A stretch of DNA of 64,000 nucleotides from Phoebastria nigripes (Eukaryota; Chordata; Aves; Procellariiformes; Diomedeidae): contig JAYKAV010002977.1 of NCBI GenBank assembly GCA_035582835.1, positions 1,933,935 through 1,997,934 on the forward strand, read 5' to 3'. The translations under genes and the position numbers were made by a program. Below are positions 35,791-48,227 of this stretch, one piece after another (within the stretch, counting starts at the first letter, position 1; the number at the start of each line of letters is the position of its first letter). The notes beneath the pieces are model-generated. The model saw only the letters and a list, made by a program, of their open reading frames with translations, was not told the DNA's origin and searched no databases.

Positions 35791-37000
35791 CTAAAATCTG
35801 GTATGGAAGTGTCCTCTTGTGCAATATTTCCTAAGCTCTCTGCTTTAATGATATCAATCAGAAGTCTAATCTGGTGATCTAAAGGCAGGTAAAAATAATG
35901 CTGAAGCTGAGCATGCTGTTTAAGAGACTGGTTTAGAAGTTTGCTTCTGTTCCTTTCCTGCATCTTCCTCTTGGACAGGCAGTTCTTCATTTATTCTTCC
36001 TTCCTAGCCTCTCTTCTTCCCTGGATGGGTGTGCAGGGCTCAGGCTCTTGTAAAGGACTGTCACAGGGCATGACAACTGTGGTGTGAAATATTTTCATCC
36101 CACTGCAGGAGCAGCTCTATGTTCCGGTCAGCCAAACTCAAGCCTGTAATGTTTGGACTTGGTCCAGTGAACTGAAGCAAGTTGGTTTCAAGCAGCTTCA
36201 TGTAGTTTCCCGAAGAGTTTTCCCAAACGTATTATCTACTGCTGCATTGTGTTTAGTGGTTAGCCTCAAAGAAATGGGTTACTAATGTATTCATGTCATT
36301 CTTTTCTTTACAATAAGCCCTGTGCCATTAAGTAGGTTCATATGACCTTCAAATGAGACAATAAAGACCTGAACCCAGTTACTAGCCATTGCTTCAAGCA
36401 CACCTTTCATGCAGCAGTGCTGACTACTCTGCAGGCCTGGGCAAAATGGTCAATGGTTCTCCAGCTCTGCACTGGATCTCTCCGACTATTTTTGGGTGGA
36501 CAGGGCTCCACACTGCCAAGCATGTTACAGTTAGATGCTTTGGAAAGTGATCAAGACCTGGAGCCAGCCTGATGGTCTCCTCACACCCAGAGCTGGCTTG
36601 GGGTGAGCCTTGTATGGGGCTTCTTTGGGCAGCACAGGGGTTATTTATTTTCCCTGTAATAGCTGGACGGCCGAGTTATGGAATTGGGGAAGTTTGGTGC
36701 TGTATAAGTATACATTTTGGTTTCTTCTATTCTGTGCCTGGTTTGTTGACTTCTGCAAAACAAATAATAAAGATTGATCTGTGTAAAAAGCAGAAGACAA
36801 CATCCCTTTTTCCTGAAATACCTGAGAGCTGAAACTTGTTGCAAGTATAATTCAGTCTTAGTCTAATTATTTTTAAATGCTGCCTGTGCAGGAAAAAAGG
36901 GGAAAAAAAGGTGTGAGCTTTTACAATCTTATTCATTCCATCAATGTAAAACCTTTTTATTTGGCTTCAAAGTGAGTCTACTACTTCACAACAAAATTTC
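35791..37000. other. Non-coding stretch, no gene seen
   Basis: Short frames on both strands, including the 111-codon minus frame at 35655-35990. That frame is antisense to the MIR relic at its start and is therefore not credible as a gene. Nothing else was recognised. Confidence 0.65.
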
Positions 37001-39495
37001 ATTATGTCCCAGCTGAGTTCTGTTTAATGGAATTAAATTTCACCCTTTCTAATTATCTTTTGGAACAGACAATCTTTACAGAATAATTAGTAATAGAAGT
37101 ACACAATGGATCATTGTCTTTATTACTTGCAAAGAAATTCTAGATGCTGTACTACATCTTGAGGTATGATCTCAAAAAACATAAAATATCTCACCCCCTT
37201 CCTCCTAAATTATGTAACATTCAATATAGTCAACATAATTTAGGCACAATGGGTGGTAATTTTGCTTCTTTGAGATGACCAGCTTTAAGTTGCTTTTATA
37301 GAATAACTTTCCTGATCCCATTCTAATTAAGCAAGACTAGAGATAGGCAATCTTTTTGTCTTCAATTAATTTTCAAGATTTCTAAATGAAGGACTTAACG
37401 TCCTTTTATTAAGGAGATAAAAACAGCTGTATATTTCCTTATCAAGTCTCTGGTTTTCCTTCAATGGTCATTTATATTGTGGCATTGTTTTAAAACGCTT
37501 TCTTCCAATTCTGCTAAAATGAAGTTAGTAACCACATAAGTACAGGATTTAAAAAGGTAGGTACCCCTGCACTGAATGAACACATACAATCATAAATGAA
37601 AAGAAATAATCCTGGCATAGGTGAGAGTCATTTGGAATATATGGCCTCTTCCTCTCTGGCTTTTCCAAATGTTATAAAAATTATTAAATCTTCCTGAATT
37701 ATACTCCAAGATGTAGTTCTCCTTGTTAAAAACAGGGAGAAATAACTTAATGAAAAGAAAATTAATTTTGCATCAAAATGGGCTGTTTCTCTAAGAATCA
37801 AGGTTGAAACTAACCTTTCATTGATTTAAAATTTACCACAAAACTGGGAGAAAAAAAGAAAATGTGAAAGAAAAATGGGTAGGGTCCTCCTTGGACTGCT
37901 AGTCTTTATAATTTAATTTGCTGAGAATTTAAAATTACATTAATTGTGCTTAAATAACTGACATTATTTGACACTGCAACAACAGAGCAACGGAAATGAG
38001 TGACAAACACACAAAAGACTTTTGTTATCTTTGTTTGTCTGCCTGAATAAATCTCAACAAGTAGTTCAAAGATTTAAATTTATAGCATACTTAATCGTCA
38101 TTAGATGGTCAATCCTATTGACTCTAAACTGCATTTCACTGATATTGAATAGTTTTGGCATCTGTTTCAGTTTGACTCATCAAGAATCTTAATTTTCAAA
38201 TCACTGAAATTGTGTAAAGAGAGGTCATAAAGAAGGATTGTACACAGTGTTATGTATACATGTGTTTTTAAAATGTTCTGTATTTTTCTTTCTCTTTCTA
38301 AAGCTGTTTGTTTATATTATTTCAATACCACAGTGCTATTCAGAAATACAACCTGTGATGGGGACAACTAATAAAGGTTTTCAATTTAGGAAGCAATTAA
38401 TTATTTGGAGACTTACCTTACTTGCATGAATTGGTGTATTTTTAGTTCATAATACCACTCATCTGAGAAAAGTGAGGTTGATCTTCCCCATTCCCCAAAA
38501 AGGCAGTGCATCCTGACCCAAAAATGCCATGCACTGCAGTGTGAACAACCCCTTTAAAACAAATTAAGTTGGCTAAAACCAGCCAGTCATAATTGTGTGT
38601 CTGATTATGCAGTGAGATATAGACACATTGCTGGATCTTGCTATCAGACTGCTGTATTAATGTTCTTTGTATATCCATTTACCTATAATTGTACAGGAAA
38701 AATGTATACTATACTGTCTAGCAGCAAAAGCCTCTTAAAACCAGTGTCTGAGGTGGGGGGAAAAACCAAACTCCAAACCCTTTTCAAGATCTCTTATTAA
38801 TTGCTTCCTTTTATGAAAATCTCACACAATATGCTTAAGCACTGCAAAATCTAGAGTGAAATGAAATATGTGTTCTATTTGCTAAAAACAGTCAATTTAA
38901 TTTAATTGAAATTATTTACAAATTTATATTGAATTTTTCCAGCTCTTTGTATTGAAAAGAATGAATAAAATTGGATTGCTTTCAACTTTTTTTTTTTTTG
39001 CAATATTATATTTAAACAGTTTGAAGGCGTTTTGGTTTAGTTTTGGGTTTTGTATTTGAAGTTTTAAAACATTCTCTCTAACATTGACCCAAATTTGATG
39101 TAAAATAGCTGTGGTTTTGTGGGAAAATGAGGAAATTTTAATTTGAAGCCATTTGTTTCTTCTCTTCCCCACCCTTTCAGTTTGTCAGCTAACCAATCAT
39201 TTATTGAGATAGTACTATGTAATATAAACCAAACACCAATAAATACAACAAATATCTTATCCATTGATACCAAATAAAGGTATTTGTTAGAGAGCATTAC
39301 AGTCCCATTTGAGAAGAGCATCTCTCTAGCAAACCTCAGCATTCCATTGAATCAGTGTTTCTTCACATGCTGTCAATTTTACTGAACTGTAGGCTTAAAA
39401 TTAAGCAGGCAATTTAAACTGTTCTGAGGGACAGGGATATATAATTATTAGTTAGCTACAGAAGTCCTAAGTCAGGAAGTTATTCAGACTTGTCC
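37001..39495. other. Repeat-poor AT-rich tract, CNE-like texture
   Basis: This stretch has no recognisable repeats and is rich in TAATTA-type, SOX-type and CAGCTG motifs. Examples are 'cattctaattaagc', 'cttcaattaattttc' and 'aaaaacagctgtat', plus the palindromic SOX site at 37103-37117 and a small inverted repeat AAGGAC-TTAAC-GTCCTT at 37389-37405. Such texture is typical of conserved non-coding enhancers in gene deserts, but conservation cannot be tested from one sequence. Confidence 0.3.
37103..37117. promoter_or_regulatory. Palindromic SOX dimer site candidate
   Basis: ACAATG-GAT-CATTGT has two perfect SOX core hexamers (ACAATG and its reverse complement) facing each other across three bases. 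SOXE proteins bind inverted ACAATG-type pairs as dimers, classically with a spacer of about 3-5 bases. By chance this exact arrangement is expected about 0.004 times in 64 kb at one fixed spacing. Function is inferred from the motif alone. Confidence 0.35.
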
Positions 39496-39519
39496 TTTCC
39501 ATACCTACTGGTATGGAAA
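39496..39519. repeat. Perfect 10-bp stem, 4-base loop hairpin
   Basis: TTTCCATACC (39496-39505) and GGTATGGAAA (39510-39519) pair perfectly around TACT. The stem is too short for a microRNA precursor and no flanking pairing was seen. Confidence 0.5.
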
Positions 39520-42500
39520 TGATGAAGCCAGCACAGCATTGTAACAGAAATGAGAAGAACAAGTTCAGGATCTGCCAGACAAAGAGATTTGCCTCCATTA
39601 ATATAGTCTATACTTTGCTATATAAAATTAATAGCCAATTTTCTTATTTTCCATTTTTCTAGAGCAGAAAGGGGTTGAAATCAAAACCAGCCTAAGAAGT
39701 TGAGGGACAGCTACGCATTCAAATGTGTAAGAGACTGATGTTCTTAACCTTCATTAGTGACATTTACTTTAATTATTACATCTGTATGGTCTGACTCTGA
39801 GTCCATTTATAACAGCAGCTATGTAAACTCAATAAAAATATTGAATTTACTGGAGCCTTCCAATAGAAATGAAATCAGAATTTGGCCCATCTGGACTGAA
39901 CACTGATATTTGGTGGGGGTATAGTTTCCCTTAGCTGTTGGCTGTTTAATTAATCAGCTGGATGATGTTATTTCACACCAGTGTCTGTTTATGATTGTAA
40001 GATAAAAAAAAAAAAAAAAAAAAAATCAGGATTTTCTCCTTTAGGCTAAGCAATAGCATCCCTCACTGATGCAAGTGAAGAATTTTTTGTCGTGTTTGAA
40101 AAAAGCTGCTCCACAAAGTCTTGCTGTGAACTTATGGCTAATGAACACGTTAGCCTCAGTGTAAAAGGAGAGACGCACCTATTGAACCACTCTTACTGGA
40201 AACAATTACCTTTTCAATTTTCTTATACATAATAGCAAATATGAAGGACTGAAATATGGTACCTGTCTTCCTGCAGCTTCCATGTATCCTTACACAGTAA
40301 GGGCCCATCTTACCTTTATGGGAGGATTTAGGTGGGAAGGCACGATGCAAGGACAGTAGTATGCACCCTAAAATTCTGGAGAGAAAGAGGGACACAAATG
40401 TCATGCTTTTGCTATTAGCAATTTTGCTCCCTTCTTCAATAAATACAGACAAACCATTCATTGCCATTTGTGGGAGAAAACCAAATTTTGTTATTCATAG
40501 TGAATCAAAATGCAGGGGTTAGGCCTTTCAGATCCTAGAAGACTGAAACATTTTGTTGTGATATGCTTACTCTTGAAGGGCCAAAATCTCCTGGAATAAG
40601 CAACTTCCAGCATCTGCGAGTGGAGCAGAACTAGGACCTTAACCCTTGANCTTTGTATTGGCATTTGAAAGGATATCCCTTTGAACAGTATAACTGAAGG
40701 CCCAGCTGGATGCTGAGCAATCATTTCCTTCTGATGATGTAAATAAATAAGTAAAATGTAACACTGGGGTGAAAAAAATACTAGCTGGTCCCAGTAATTC
40801 CTGACTAGTTTGTTATTTAATTTGTCATACGCTACTAAGGACGTGCTAGAGTGCCTGATGTCTTTGCCATGCTTTAAAAAGGGACATAATAGTCAAGAGC
40901 ACTAGTGCCTTCTTTTGAGTGTAGCAGTGTGCTATTAAGCTGATAGGATCAGTAAACTTCCTAAAGCCTGCAGGATGAATTGATGTTTTTCAAAGACTTG
41001 TTTAGGAAAACAAGGGAAGCAAATGTTCATAGTCTTTTAAGCAGGGGAAAAAAGAGAGTGAGAAAGAGAGAAAACTCTCAACAAGGGATTATTCCTTTGT
41101 CGATTCCATTCTGACAAGAAAAGAGAATGTGCGCTGATGATGTTTTGCTTTTGTTTAAATACTTATTTGTGCTACTCCGTGTGAGTGGGAGGAAGAAAAT
41201 TTGTCATGTCAGTAGGATGCAACAAGCAATGGGAGATTTATAAACAGATCAGCTACAGGTAGAGGCTAGTTTACAGCTTCAGTTCATATACTTAAGCCTT
41301 CGTATACTGAAAGGTAGAAACATACAGTGACAGATGGTCACTGATGAGTGTAGTGATGAAAAAGAACAAGTCACTGGTAGGCTGAGATTTTGTTTTGCTT
41401 AATATAAAAAATTCCTAACTTAGTAACGCTAGCTTGGTGAGGATGTATATAACTGACTGTTAAGAGGGATTTTTTCCATGGTGTTTTGGTTTGAGAACTC
41501 CTGGGTTTGTTCCTTTTAGCTAGAGAGATAAAGGGGTCCTACAGACCCTTGTTTCTCTGAGGAGAGCTGATAAAATTTATGGGAGAGTCAAGTCCAGTTC
41601 TTTATTTCCATGAACACCCAAAAACTGATAGAAATTTGCATGAGATGGGTTTAAATCCTTGGCATATGGGGTCTATATTAATTTCCAAAAGATTTTTTAT
41701 TAGCATAGTTTGGTAAAAATCCTAGTATTGGTGCAAAATTAATCTCTAATCTTTTATGACTTCTTTTTTAATGAATTCTTTTCTCTCTTGAGAAGGGATA
41801 TTTTCTATCTTATTAGAAAGATAAGCAAAATGGAGGTGTAGTGAAGAACTAGTGCTGACATGAGAAGAAATGAGCAGGAATTGATCATGACTGGTCAGGT
41901 GTAACATGAGAAGACTCTGATCATCAGAGCAACCTTTCCCCATGGGGAAAACNGGCTAACACATATTTTTAAATGAATCTTGACTGGTTTATGTAAGAGA
42001 TTTTGCAATAATACCAGGAAACTGGACTTGAAGATCCAGGGTGGCATTTCCAGATCAGTTTTCCAAATTTGTTTGGCTCCCACTTTATTTTCAGTCTCTA
42101 CAAGCACCTCCATAGATGAACTTTATCAGCACAATGTCCACAGAAGCAAATACTGGGCTTCAGCACTTGCATTTTTCTGAAAATAATTGCGGACTGCTAA
42201 TTTAAGGATTAGAGAATGTGCCTGGCATTGCATAAGGTGTATATTAAAAAAAAAATATATCAGCATAACTCTTGGACAAGACACAAGGTTGGCTGGACTT
42301 TGGGTTTCACCCACTGTGAGAGTTTCTGTGTAATCAAAGGTATTTGTGCACATACCCTTTCTCGCAGGAGCAATGACAGCTTACAAAACTGTTGGCCACC
42401 TATTCCTGACCCAGGCTTTGCCCCTCCGTTGTATTGCCGTGACAGTTTATGAGAGTGTGTTGTGGAGGAGAAGGCAGCACACTTGGATACAAACTTTGCA

Positions 42501-43029
42501 AGATTAAAAATAAACCTAATAAAAGAGAGAGCGACAGATGTTTTAATTGGAGGTCTACCACTGAGTTTGGTTTGCTGTTGTGGTGTCCCAGCAGAGAGGT
42601 GGCACAGGGCTGATAGGAGATGCTGGCAGCAGGGTCTATGGGAGCCTGAGAAACAATGCAGAGACGTTTTGTTTGCGATTTATTTATTTTAATCACTTGG
42701 GTTTGCAACAGAAGTGATTTGAGGGCTCAGTCTGTACTGTGCCAGTGCTTTTGAACTCCTGTTTATCTCCACCGAGACCTCTTAGGACTCTTTGCCCTTG
42801 TGTACCCCATATTTGTCATTGGCCTAATTCAGCTCTCTCAGAGATGTATGGGAAGACTCCTCCTGGTTAAAAAGGTAACTTGTAGCAGCATTTGTGTTCT
42901 GGAGACTCTTTCTCATGGGACTGTAGTGTTCAGTGCCTGATCCTCTACTGCCTTATGTCTTGTGTTGCTATTTGTTTATGCTGGTGCTAATACATAAAAC
43001 TATGCTGTTCTGATTTGGAAGCATTTTAT
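39520..43029. other. Non-coding stretch, no gene seen
   Basis: AT-rich DNA with ambiguous bases at 40650 and 41953. 'atcagaatttggccc' at about 39872 is an ancient-repeat end without a partner. A TAATTAATCAGCTG motif lies at 39947-39960. Frames of 102-103 codons (minus, 40156-40467 and 42400-42708) carry no family motif. The second covers a P/S/L-rich stretch only. Confidence 0.6.
40004..40025 (+). repeat. A22 homopolymer
   Basis: Twenty-two consecutive A. No SINE body, processed transcript or target duplication could be recognised upstream, so a retroposed origin is only a possibility. Confidence 0.85.
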
Positions 43030-43086
43030 ACCCACTCAGCACAGGTGCAAGAGTCTGCACAAAGGGCAGAGCAACGGAGAAATGGG
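43030..43086 (+). repeat. Ancient repeat, pair member with 28411-28475
   Basis: CCCACTCAGCACAGGTGCAAG, then 'tctgcacaaagggcagagcaacggag'. It aligns in order with 28411-28475 and with the old phrase 'gcacaggtgtaa'. See that entry for the comparison. Confidence 0.55.
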
Positions 43087-45640
43087 TTTAAATAGTGCAA
43101 GGACATTTATACAAGTTAGGATGCTTAGAAGCAGAGAAGAATCCTGTAACAGTCTTAAATGAAAGGATATTCACTTATTCTGTTAAAGTAAGTACTGTAC
43201 ATATTTACAGATAGAAATATGTTTACAGATGTTTAGTCTTCCTCTTGAAGGAAAGTTTTCCTAACAAAGTGTTTACTCGCACAAGTGAAAGTAAAAGAGA
43301 AAGAACTCTGTGTACATTGTTGTTGGGTTTTTTCCTTGCCCTATCTATACTGCCAAGAGGGAATTGGCATAATCACATAGTTGAATTAAAGTTGAGACTG
43401 TGCAGCAGAAGAGTTAAGATGTATTAGATTTAGGGTTAGATTCTGACACATTTTCTCTCGTAGAATAAATTGTTTACTCTGTGAGTAACTGAAAAAGCAG
43501 GATCTACAAAAAACTGTACAACTTCCAGAAATCCCCAGCAATTGCTAATGTTTATACTTCTTCAGTCATCTCTATGTATAACTCAAATTCCCTCTAAAAA
43601 TTCCCTTCTTCTTAGTTTTGTTCGGAAAGGAGGATTTCACAGAATTGTAACTGCATTTGAATCCAAGAGATTTTTTCACTGTAAAACTCTGAAGAGCCTA
43701 TTATGCTACTGCCCTGTCTAAAGTAATGTAAAGTGAAGCTGTTCCAGAATGAGTAATGATGTGTCAGACTAATTGTTTTGACTAGCTGGGCATCCTCTGA
43801 GCTCACTGGATCATGAATACAGCGGCTACATTACGTTTCATGCCACTGCACTCTGAATGTGGTGTTTGCTTCTAACTGTTGCTTTTATAGCATTTTACTT
43901 TGCACCTATTGTGTTACATTTTTGCTGCTCAGTGTTTGTCAACATCATATTTCAAAATACCACGGAAGTGCTGAGTGCTATACAATCAATGCCTAACGTT
44001 TAAAGAACACTATTTTGTATGGGACAACCTGCTGTTAGTTTGAATATCAAGTATCCCATTTACATTTTGGTGGATAGTTCAGAAATTTGATGTTTGCCAA
44101 ATATGAAGTGTTGAAGGACACTTCATGTGCTGGATTAGTTCACTGTTGTGATCTCCTTCACAATGAGCAGCCATCTAATAAAATTTTGTATGCACAAATT
44201 TACATGACTGCATTACGCTACCTTGTAGGTGACAGTTCAAACACGCAGTAAAAGAATCTTTAAATTCCTTTATTGTTTTTATCAGATGGGCAGAAGATCT
44301 TTCAGAAAAGGAAACCAGAAGAAAATATTTGCCTCCAGCTGTTAAAAAAATATTCATAAATCAGCTGTAGCAAATAGACTGGAAAATAGTCAATCAAGTT
44401 GGCTTGATCATACATGTGTTAAACTATTTTGTGACAGTTCATAGCAAATTATTTTAAAAATTCACTTGGCATATGCCACATGTAAAACTTTACAATGTTG
44501 TGCGCAGTAGTAAAAATAACATAATAAATCTCCTTAAGAAGCTGTTGCCAGAAAGTTTGCCTTGCCTTGCAGTGTAACATGTGGATTCCACCAGAGGAGT
44601 CCAGTAATCTGTGCAAAAACTGCGATTTGTGGAAACACTGTTCACATCCTGTTTACCCTGCAAATATCTCCTCATCCGTGAGTTTTGGTAGCGCAGCCCA
44701 GAACACCTTGCTGACTGGAACCCCCCACCCTGCATAAAACATAATAAACAGAGTTGGTAGTGGTGAGATTTGGTACAAAATAAGGAGCTTTAATTAATTT
44801 TAAATGGTGCTTTTCAGAGTGTCAAAAGCTGAGCCCACTGAAGTGGAAAAGGGGGTTAGAGTGGCTAGAGCCTGGCAACACAGCTAATCTAGGCACTCCT
44901 GAGCAAGCTCATTTCAAATGCTTACATCAGTACATCGGCATTTCGAGGTAGAGCTGCCTGGGGACAGCCAAGGGAACAAGCCATATTACAGACAGACCTA
45001 CTAGTGCGGGTCTGCAAAGTTAAGGGTCTGTGGCAGCTTCTGTGACAAGAGCGCATTGTCACAGTGCAGGGCCTGCGCTGCCGGGATGGTGCAGGGTTGT
45101 TTGCGCTTTCGGCGTTTGGAAGTAACCCAGACAAACTGAGGGACTGATGCTTGGTGCACACAAAACCCTCTGAGATGGAGGCTGTAGAAAGACTTACATG
45201 GATCAGATACAATACTGTGGGCCACGCCTTCAGTCATTGTAAATCAGGGCAGCCCCGCTGCAGCAAACTGTTGCTCTGCTGGCCCAGGGCATTTAGATAG
45301 TATTTTTTAAATTGGTGGTTACATGTTTACTTTAGAAGAGAGAGGGACTGTGCCCATGCAAGTATTCCATTTTAATATTCCAGTGCATAAACAAAACTTG
45401 TTTTGAGTGGTTCCTTTTTGATTGTTTAAAAGACAAACTAAATTGTTTTTTGAACTTACTGTATAGAGAATTTGTTCTTCTGGAGGTCATTCTGGGATCT
45501 GTTTTCTAAAGACTAATAATTATAAACACAAATACCATTAACTAAGCTATCAAATATTTTAAGGTTTTTAGGTTTTGTATTTTCTATTATCATTTTAACA
45601 GTAGCCAAGATATGCTTGTCTACCTAGTCTTGTTTCTCTT
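43087..45640. other. Non-coding stretch, no gene seen
   Basis: Mixed DNA. A 9-bp stem hairpin lies at 44101-44128. A slightly GC-richer patch at 44940-45260 yields overlapping minus frames (96 and 78 codons), without motifs. A TTTAGGGTTAG at about 43428 is a chance telomere-like dodecamer. Confidence 0.6.
44101..44128. repeat. 9-bp stem hairpin
   Basis: ATGAAGTGT (44103-44111) and ACACTTCAT (44118-44126) pair perfectly around TGAAGG. As RNA the stem could gain a G-U and an A-U pair outward. No RNA family was recognised. Confidence 0.45.
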
Positions 45641-45680
45641 TAAATCAGTGGCAGAACTCCCATTGACTTCTACTGCAGCA
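45641..45680 (+). repeat. Ancient palindromic-repeat core
   Basis: GCAGAACTCCCATTGACTTC carries the diagnostic core 'aactcccattgacttc-a-tggg' of the old palindromic family. The second half-site is degraded to 'tactgc'. Confidence 0.55.
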
Positions 45681-46459
45681 CACATGGTGATTCAGTACTT
45701 AATATATGTTAAACTTAGACAAAAAAGTCTAGAATATGAGCCTGGTGCTGAAATGGGAGTGCAAGACTTCAGCTAAAAAACCCGCTCAGACTTATAAGGC
45801 CTCTGGTAATGCCCCTTAAAATTAAGCTGGCAATTCATAGTAAGTTCTTATTCATTCATTATTTACAAAGTGGGAAAAAGAAAACCGCAGTACCATTTGC
45901 TGAGTACCAGTCAGATGACCCACAGACAACAGAAGCTTGCAAAGTTTTAATAAGCTAGATAATTCCTTTTTATAAACGTAATTGCTCGTCTCAGCCACTG
46001 GAGCATAGCAGCTTCAAACTCTTGTCTTCCTAACTTCTGCACAAAGTGACTTTCTACAATTTTTAATTGTAAGCTCAGCTACATTCATGTTTTGTATTNA
46101 TCCATTGAAAAGGCTTAACGTTTTGGCCTTGTTTCTACAAAGCACGTAAGCCTAAAATAGGACTACTTGTATTCCTAAGAAGTCTATACCTCAGTGTGAC
46201 CCTGAGTGGATCCACCATCTGTGCTCTGCTTCTTGAGGTATGAAGCTCTGTTGTTAAGTTTGCCCTGAACATCTGTGGTGTTGCAGCACATACCTATTCG
46301 GTTCAGGACGCTCTCATGATGAGTTTGTCTCCCTGTAAAGGCACTTCCTTGCATTGTCTCCATAAGGGGGGGCACGTTAGTTCAAAGTTTGCTTACTGTC
46401 CTTATGAGCTTTAGCAAGCTCTCTAGAGCTGCTATTCATATATCATTTATTTGCTGACA
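45681..46459. other. Non-coding stretch, no gene seen
   Basis: AT-rich DNA with one ambiguous base at 46099 and a short motif-free minus frame at 46184-46375. Nothing else was recognised. Confidence 0.65.
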
Positions 46460-46538
46460 CCCCCCCCCCCAAAAAAAACCCCCACCAAAACCAAAACCCC
46501 AACAAAAACAAACCCAAACCCAAAACCCCCCAAAACCT
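46460..46538 (+). repeat. A/C-rich low-complexity block
   Basis: C11 and A8, then repeated CCAAAACC, CAAACCC and similar units with no G or T for about 80 bases. It is compositionally the complement of the G/T block at 14511-14600. Homopolymer lengths are uncertain. Confidence 0.85.
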
Positions 46539-48094
46539 CAGAATTTCCACAACAGGGCAATTCATCGTTTCACTGACAAGGGTGCTCCTGAGCTGTATCT
46601 CCTACATGCATCAATCTGATGGCAGATTGGGAAGAGATGCTGACCTGGGGCATGACTGCCTTGTGCCACCAGGCTTCTTTCTGCTAATGGCTAATACACA
46701 GTCCCAAAGGAACCTCTGCTAAGTTCTGAGTAGGCCTCCCCAGCATCTGTGTTGGTGACATGTTTGTTAGCTCATCTGGTAATATGTTATCTGTGGGGTG
46801 TAGAAGTTGAATCCAGGCAGTCCTTTTGAAGCTGCAGTAGCTCCTGAAGTCCTACCAGGGAACGTAGTTAGGAGGATCAATGAAGTAGCCTCCCCGCTGG
46901 CCCTGTGCCCTGCGTTGACTGAATCCTGTATTGTATACTCTGTGCGGATCTGCCTGCTGCACTGTGACCTGGGGCCACTTCCCCCCCACATAACACCCTA
47001 CTCCTGTTCCCCCTCCACATTTTCCTATAGAAACACTTCTCCCAGTCACATCGAAAGGGGGCAGGAACTCTCTCTCTTCTGCCTGTAGCAATCTCTGCTC
47101 ATTTAGGGATTTTGTCTGGGTGATGTGTTGCCAGCCTCTCTGTGACCATGTACATATTGTGTAAGAGGTGACAGAAAATTTGGTTATGTGTAATTAAAGG
47201 AACAGTTTTATCCTAATATACATTGTTTCCTATTCATCTCTTCCAGATTAAATTGTTTCCCAAATAATAGACAGAAAGCTTTAGCTTAGAGATTGGTTTT
47301 AACTGAAAGCTGTCAAGGGGACCAGATATCTGGGGAGATGGATTTTGGCATAAAGAATAAACATCTCTTGAGAAATATGTTGGCTCAAGCTTTTGTTTAT
47401 TCATGGTCTACCTTGAAAATGTTACAGTTTTGCTTCTGTGGTAAGATACCTTTACTGGGAAACCTCATCTCTTCATGGCTATATTCTGGCACTGTACCAT
47501 GGCTTGTCTTCCTTTTGTAATTAAATGTTTTGGGCCTAGTCCTGAACATGTCAGATGAAATTTCATTGACTTAGGGTAACTCTTTGTCTAAGGAGATCAA
47601 GACTAGCCTGTGTATTAAATACATTTAATCTGCATTCTAGAGCCATACTACACAAAAATAGACCATTGTTACAGTTCCTCTGAGTGTTGGTGCTGTGAAG
47701 GCATAACAGGAATTATACACAAACCCAGGCTGAATGAAATCCGTATTGGGTAGCCACAGTATAGAATGTGTATTATTTTTAGCATTCATTCACATCATAT
47801 AGTGATAGAGCAGTCACTAGGAATTATAGCAGACTTTGGAAACCTATTGCTTACGTGAAAACATGTTAAATCAGAAAATGTCCACAGACGTATTGGATCA
47901 ATTCAGCTTTTGCGGGTAACAGAAATTGCCTCCCACCTTCGTTTTCAAATCTATCTTTAGTTTCTCTAATGTACCTAATATAATGACATCAAAAAGAAAA
48001 CATTGCTTATGTATGTTGCTTTTTCTTTTTTCCATGTGTTTGCCCTGGGCTGGGAAGATTTTGACCACGAGCACGTTCCAATCTTCTAATGAGT
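46539..48094. other. Non-coding stretch, no gene seen
   Basis: A GC-moderate patch at 46640-47090 yields open frames on both strands (93 codons plus, 79 and 74 codons minus) without motifs. The remainder is AT-rich. A repeat relic at 47530-47585 is listed separately. Confidence 0.6.
47530..47585 (+). repeat. Ancient palindromic-repeat relic
   Basis: TTGGGCCTAGTCCTGAAC followed by 'gaaatttcattgacttaggg' matches the order 'gggcctgatcctg' and 'cattgacttcaatggg' of the old palindromic family. It is decayed but has two diagnostic phrases. Confidence 0.5.
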
Positions 48095-48227
48095 GCCAGG
48101 GAAAGGGACAGTCTCATGGCTAAAACGCAGGACTGAAGACTGAACAGTCAGAGGCCTGGTACTAGCCAGGCTCTGGCACAAATTTGGGGAGAGTAATTTT
48201 CTCTCTCCATGACTCAATGCTTGCAAC

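Noticed and set aside
35655..35990. 111-codon minus-strand open frame
   Set aside because: It begins antisense to a MIR-like SINE relic, so its codons are repeat-derived noise.
39947..39960. 14-mer TAATTAATCAGCTG shared with 15808-15821
   Set aside because: Several shared 14-mers are expected by chance between positions of a 64-kb window, so no relationship is claimed.
43424..43445. Telomere-like TTTAGGGTTAG
   Set aside because: Fewer than two telomeric units, which is expected by chance.
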